Source of the DNA: Sinotaia quadrata
Taxonomy: Eukaryota > Mollusca > Gastropoda > Architaenioglossa > Viviparidae
Assembly (NCBI GenBank): GCA_028829895.1
Contig: CM054183.1
Location: 70,493,071-70,557,070 of the forward strand
Length of the DNA stretch: 64,000 nucleotides
Direction: 5' to 3'
Shown here: positions 61,046 to 64,000 of the stretch, one piece after another
Numbering within the stretch: position 1 is the stretch's first letter
How the letters are laid out: every line of letters begins with the position of its first letter
Made by a program: the position numbers and the translations under genes
Notes under the pieces: model-generated
What the model was told of the DNA's origin: nothing
Databases searched by the model: none
What the model saw: only the letters and a program-made list of their open reading frames with translations

Positions 61046-61225
61046 TTGTTATGTGGAATATCTCTACACATGCATACATTTTTATGAGGTCGAGTATCAT
61101 ATTCTACACATGTACAGTTTTATTTTATGGAGTAACGTATCCCTACATATGTATTGTTAAGACTAGTATCATATTTTTATCACATGTAAACAGTTCTGTT
61201 ATGTGGATCATCATCATCATCATTA

Positions 61226-61257
<32 letters not shown>

Positions 61258-61370
61258 CATTTTACGTGGAGTATCATATGTCTGCACATGCGTACAGTTT
61301 TATTATGCCAGTATGTTTATACTTGTATACAGTTTTATTGCGTAACATTAAACTTATCTTTATAAACAAA

Positions 61371-62310
61371 TAAAATTGCATTATATATAACTGACCTTAT
61401 CATAAGCTGTACATTTATTGCAATCCTCTACAAATTATACACTTTAACATAATGTTTATAAATCCTGCTTATATACACATATACAATTTATTAGTATGTA
61501 TCGTACTTTTAGTCAAGTGTAAGACGCTAAATGCATATCGTCACAAGTACTCAGATTACTCAAATAATGCATAGCTTACCTTTACTCAAATAATGCATAG
61601 CTTACCTTTATACTACATTTTTTTAATTTTCACCATAATAACATCGTATAGTTACAGATTTATTCAGCTTACCCATGTAATGACAATATATATTTAAACA
61701 AATAATGGGTATACCTATATAATGACAACTTTTCTTCGCACAGTTTCCAGGTTAGAGGTTTGCCTACGTAAAGTCAACATTCTTACACAGGTATTATTTA
61801 TACCTACGTAAAGTCAACATTCTTACACAGGTATTATTTATACCTACGTAATGATTATATTTTTACACCCATATTCACGTTTTCCAAGTAAAGACAGCAT
61901 GTGGAATCAATTTGGCTACATAGTTAAAGTATATCTTGACACAGCTGACGGCGTTGTCTACAATACATCATTGCAGCATATATTTACACGAGTATTAGAT
62001 TTGCCTACGTAATGAGAGATATTTTTAACCAGGTATTAGTTTGCCTATATCATGGCAACATATCTTTATACGGATATTCAGACAGAATATCTTTACACAG
62101 ATAATTATCAGTTTGCCTACAAAAGCGATTTGAATATGAATGGCGTTTTCTCATTTATTAACAGCATACTTTACATTTGATATAGATTAAATTTGCAATA
62201 AGGACAGCATACTTTATACGGGTATGTAAATTAAATTTGCAATAAGGACAGCATACTTTATACGGGTATGTAGATTAAATTTGCGATAAGGACAGCATAC
62301 TTTATAGTGG
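61371..62310. repeat. Low-copy diverged repeats in intron 5
   Basis: Pairs and triplets such as actcaaataatgcatagctt (61555-61610), cctacgtaaagtcaacattc (61765-61850) and a 44-nt x3 unit (gcaataaggacagcatactt, 62165-62310). No exon seen. Confidence 0.7.
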
Positions 62311-62529
62311 TATATAGAATGAGCATGCAATAATAGCATACAGCATATCTTGCAAAGGTGAACAAGTCATTAGGGTAAATGGTATTGCACATATAGTGTA
62401 AGTATGAACTGCACACCTTTCACTATATAGGCTTACAGTTTACTCTATAATGTACCCTTTATCTTTCGTAGGCATAGTGTTAAATTCGTGTAATGGCATT
62501 ATCTTAAAACCATTATCTGGAACGCATCT

Positions 62530-62918
62530 GTATACAGGTACACATAAGTGTGTTCGTGTGCCTTACACAGCTGCACATTGGCATTTTCATGCAGTTGACA
62601 CAGGTACATATTATCTTGTTCTTGTAACTGACACAGGTACACATTATCTTGTTCTTGTAATTTACACAGGTACACATTAGCGTGCTCATAACTTGCATGG
62701 ATACACATCGTGTTCATTTAACTTACACAGGTACACATTAGCGTGCCCATAACTTGCATGGATACACATCGTGTTCATTTAACTTACACAGGTACACATT
62801 AGCATGTTCATGTAACTTACACAGGTACACATTAGCGTGTTCATAACTCACATGGATACACATCGTGTTCGTGTAACTTACACTGTTACACATTAGCGTG
62901 TTCATGTAACTTACACAG
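62530..62918. repeat. About 33-nt minisatellite ending in the exon 6 acceptor
   Basis: Units read cttacacaggtacacattagcgtgttcatgtaa with variants. About seven CAGGTACA junctions like the real acceptor/exon border lie upstream of 62918, plus degenerate forms (gcatggatacacatcg, cactgttacac). Confidence 0.85.
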
Positions 62919-63059
62919 GTACACGGTTTGCAATTTGCCGGAGAAAATCCGTGCGGAGAGTCGAGACCCAATCACTGGTTCCCGGGACGCGTCCTTAGAA
63001 GCCAAGTTACAGGGACGTCTGAAGAATGTCATTGCCCTACTTCGCAAGCACGGGTACAG
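62919..63059 (+). CDS. Speriolin-like protein, exon 6 (Speriolin_C core)
   Basis: 141-nt exon between acceptor cttacacag (AG 62917-62918) and donor TACAG|GTCAGT (GT 63060-63061). The leading G completes the Gly codon of exon 5, giving FYG-YTVCNLPEKI, a close match to the speriolin motif YGFTV-x-N-x-PEKI. It continues RAESRDPITGSRDASLEAKL and RLKNVIALLRKHGYR, matching the family's HPLTG-type turn and the helix ending in GY[KR]. It exits with two bases. The remaining C-terminal part (family HPxFxEFLVNTYGI region) is not seen before 64000. The exon sits inside minisatellite on both sides, and its splice junctions resemble the repeat unit. Confidence 0.83.
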
Positions 63060-63780
63060 GTCAGTATTACATTCTCTTTACACTGGTACAAGTCAGTGCA
63101 TTTACCTTACACTGGTACAAGTTAGTGCATTTACCTTACACTGGTACAAGTCAGTGCATTTACCTTACACTGGTACAAGTCAGTGCATTTACCTTACACT
63201 GGTACAAGTTAGTGCATTTACCTTACACTGGTACAAGTTAGTGCATTTACCTTACACTGGTACAAGTTAGTGCATTTACCTTACACTGGTACAAGTTAGT
63301 GCATTTACCTTACACTGGTACAAGTTAGTGCATTTACCTTACACTGGTACAAGTTAGTGCATTTACCTTACACTGGCACAGTTCAGTGCGTTCACATTAC
63401 ACGAATACAGGTAAGTGTGTTCATCTTGCTCAAGTATAGGTGAGTGTGTTCACCTTACACAAGGATATGTTAGAGATTTCCTCGTGAAATAGTGCGGGTC
63501 GAGTATGTACCGTATAATGCATGGTCACCTTACACAAGTACAGGTCAGTGTGTTCACTGTACACAAGTACAGTTCAGTGTTTTCCCTTACAGGCCGTTGT
63601 GTTCATCTTACAAGTACAGGTCAATGTGTTCACCTTACACAAGTACAGGTCAATGTATTCACCTTACACAAGTACAGGTCAATGTGTTAACCTTACACAA
63701 GTACAGGTCAATGTGTTCACCTTACACAAGTACAGGTCAATGTGTTCACCTTACACAGTTACAAGTTAGAGATTTCCTCG
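63060..63780. repeat. 29-nt minisatellites beginning at the exon 6 donor
   Basis: First about eleven units of the type cttacactggtacaagttagtgcatttac (63080-63380). Then about nine units of the type cttacacaagtacaggtcaatgtgttcac (63400-63770). The motif GTACA[AG]GT[CT]A in each resembles the exon donor TACAG|GTCAGT. A block gatttcctcgtgaaatagtgcggg occurs at about 63475 and 63773. Confidence 0.85.
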
Positions 63781-63904
63781 TGAAATAGTGCGGGACAAGT
63801 ATAGGCCTTATAATGCATGATCAGTGTCTACAGGATGCAAAGAACTTTATTCATAAATACTTTAAAATCTTTCTTTTAGCTCATACATTTCGTCTTTCAT
63901 TTTT

Positions 63905-64000
63905 GAAATGTTTGTGTCTGCATGTATGCACTGTACACGGCCATGTTTTATTTGTATGCACTGTACACGGCCATGTTTTATTTGTATGCACTCTACACGG
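63905..64000. repeat. 28-nt repeat at the window edge, about 3 copies
   Basis: Unit tgtatgcactgtacacggcc plus atgttttat, continuing past the window end. Confidence 0.85.

Overview
The window is nuclear DNA from an animal, most likely a gastropod mollusc. It carries spliced exons with GT/AG borders and no bacterial-style gene packing. One gene is a precursor of enterin-type molluscan neuropeptides. The non-coding DNA is AT-rich and crowded with minisatellites (units of about 20-90 nt, 2-39 copies), a style I associate with sea-slug-like heterobranchs. The species is inference.

Two genes can be supported, both on the + strand. (1) Bases 7553-9872 hold the last two exons of an enterin-like neuropeptide precursor. 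A 56-nt exon with a Cys-x5-Cys loop joins in phase to a 1250-nt exon encoding 15 amidated peptides ending in RFVamide, RFIamide, NFVamide or KFVamide. The signal-peptide exon was not found. (2) Bases 40275-63059 hold six exons of a very large speriolin-like (SPATC1/SPATC1L family) gene: 40275-40551, 48132-48371, 53085-56516, 58309-58508, 59049-59158 and 62919-63059. They join in phase to about 1466 codons, and the C-terminal exon lies past the window end. The N-terminal exons are a paralogous pair. The giant third exon carries a mixed-charge hexapeptide array and seven copies of a 19-residue repeat. The last three exons rebuild the Speriolin_C core.

Layout: 1-7550 minisatellites and unique DNA upstream of the enterin exons; 7553-9872 enterin-like gene, followed by a 3'-UTR hairpin and an AATAAA-bearing minisatellite; about 9.9-40.2 kb a gene-free stretch made largely of tandem arrays; 40.3-63 kb the speriolin-like gene, whose introns contain a 39-copy 51-nt array, a 199-bp hAT-type MITE and many other arrays; 63.06-64 kb an intron of the same gene.

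The most unusual observation is that several minisatellites contain copies of splice sites. The donor of the 48132-48371 exon, with the last 21 nt of that exon, is repeated so that 11 GTAAG donors lie 46 nt apart. The 62919-63059 exon is flanked by one minisatellite family that copies its acceptor upstream and a donor-like motif downstream. The giant exon has a diverged copy of its acceptor and exon start about 270 nt upstream. The two genes show no functional link: one is neuroendocrine, the other belongs to a sperm/centriole family.
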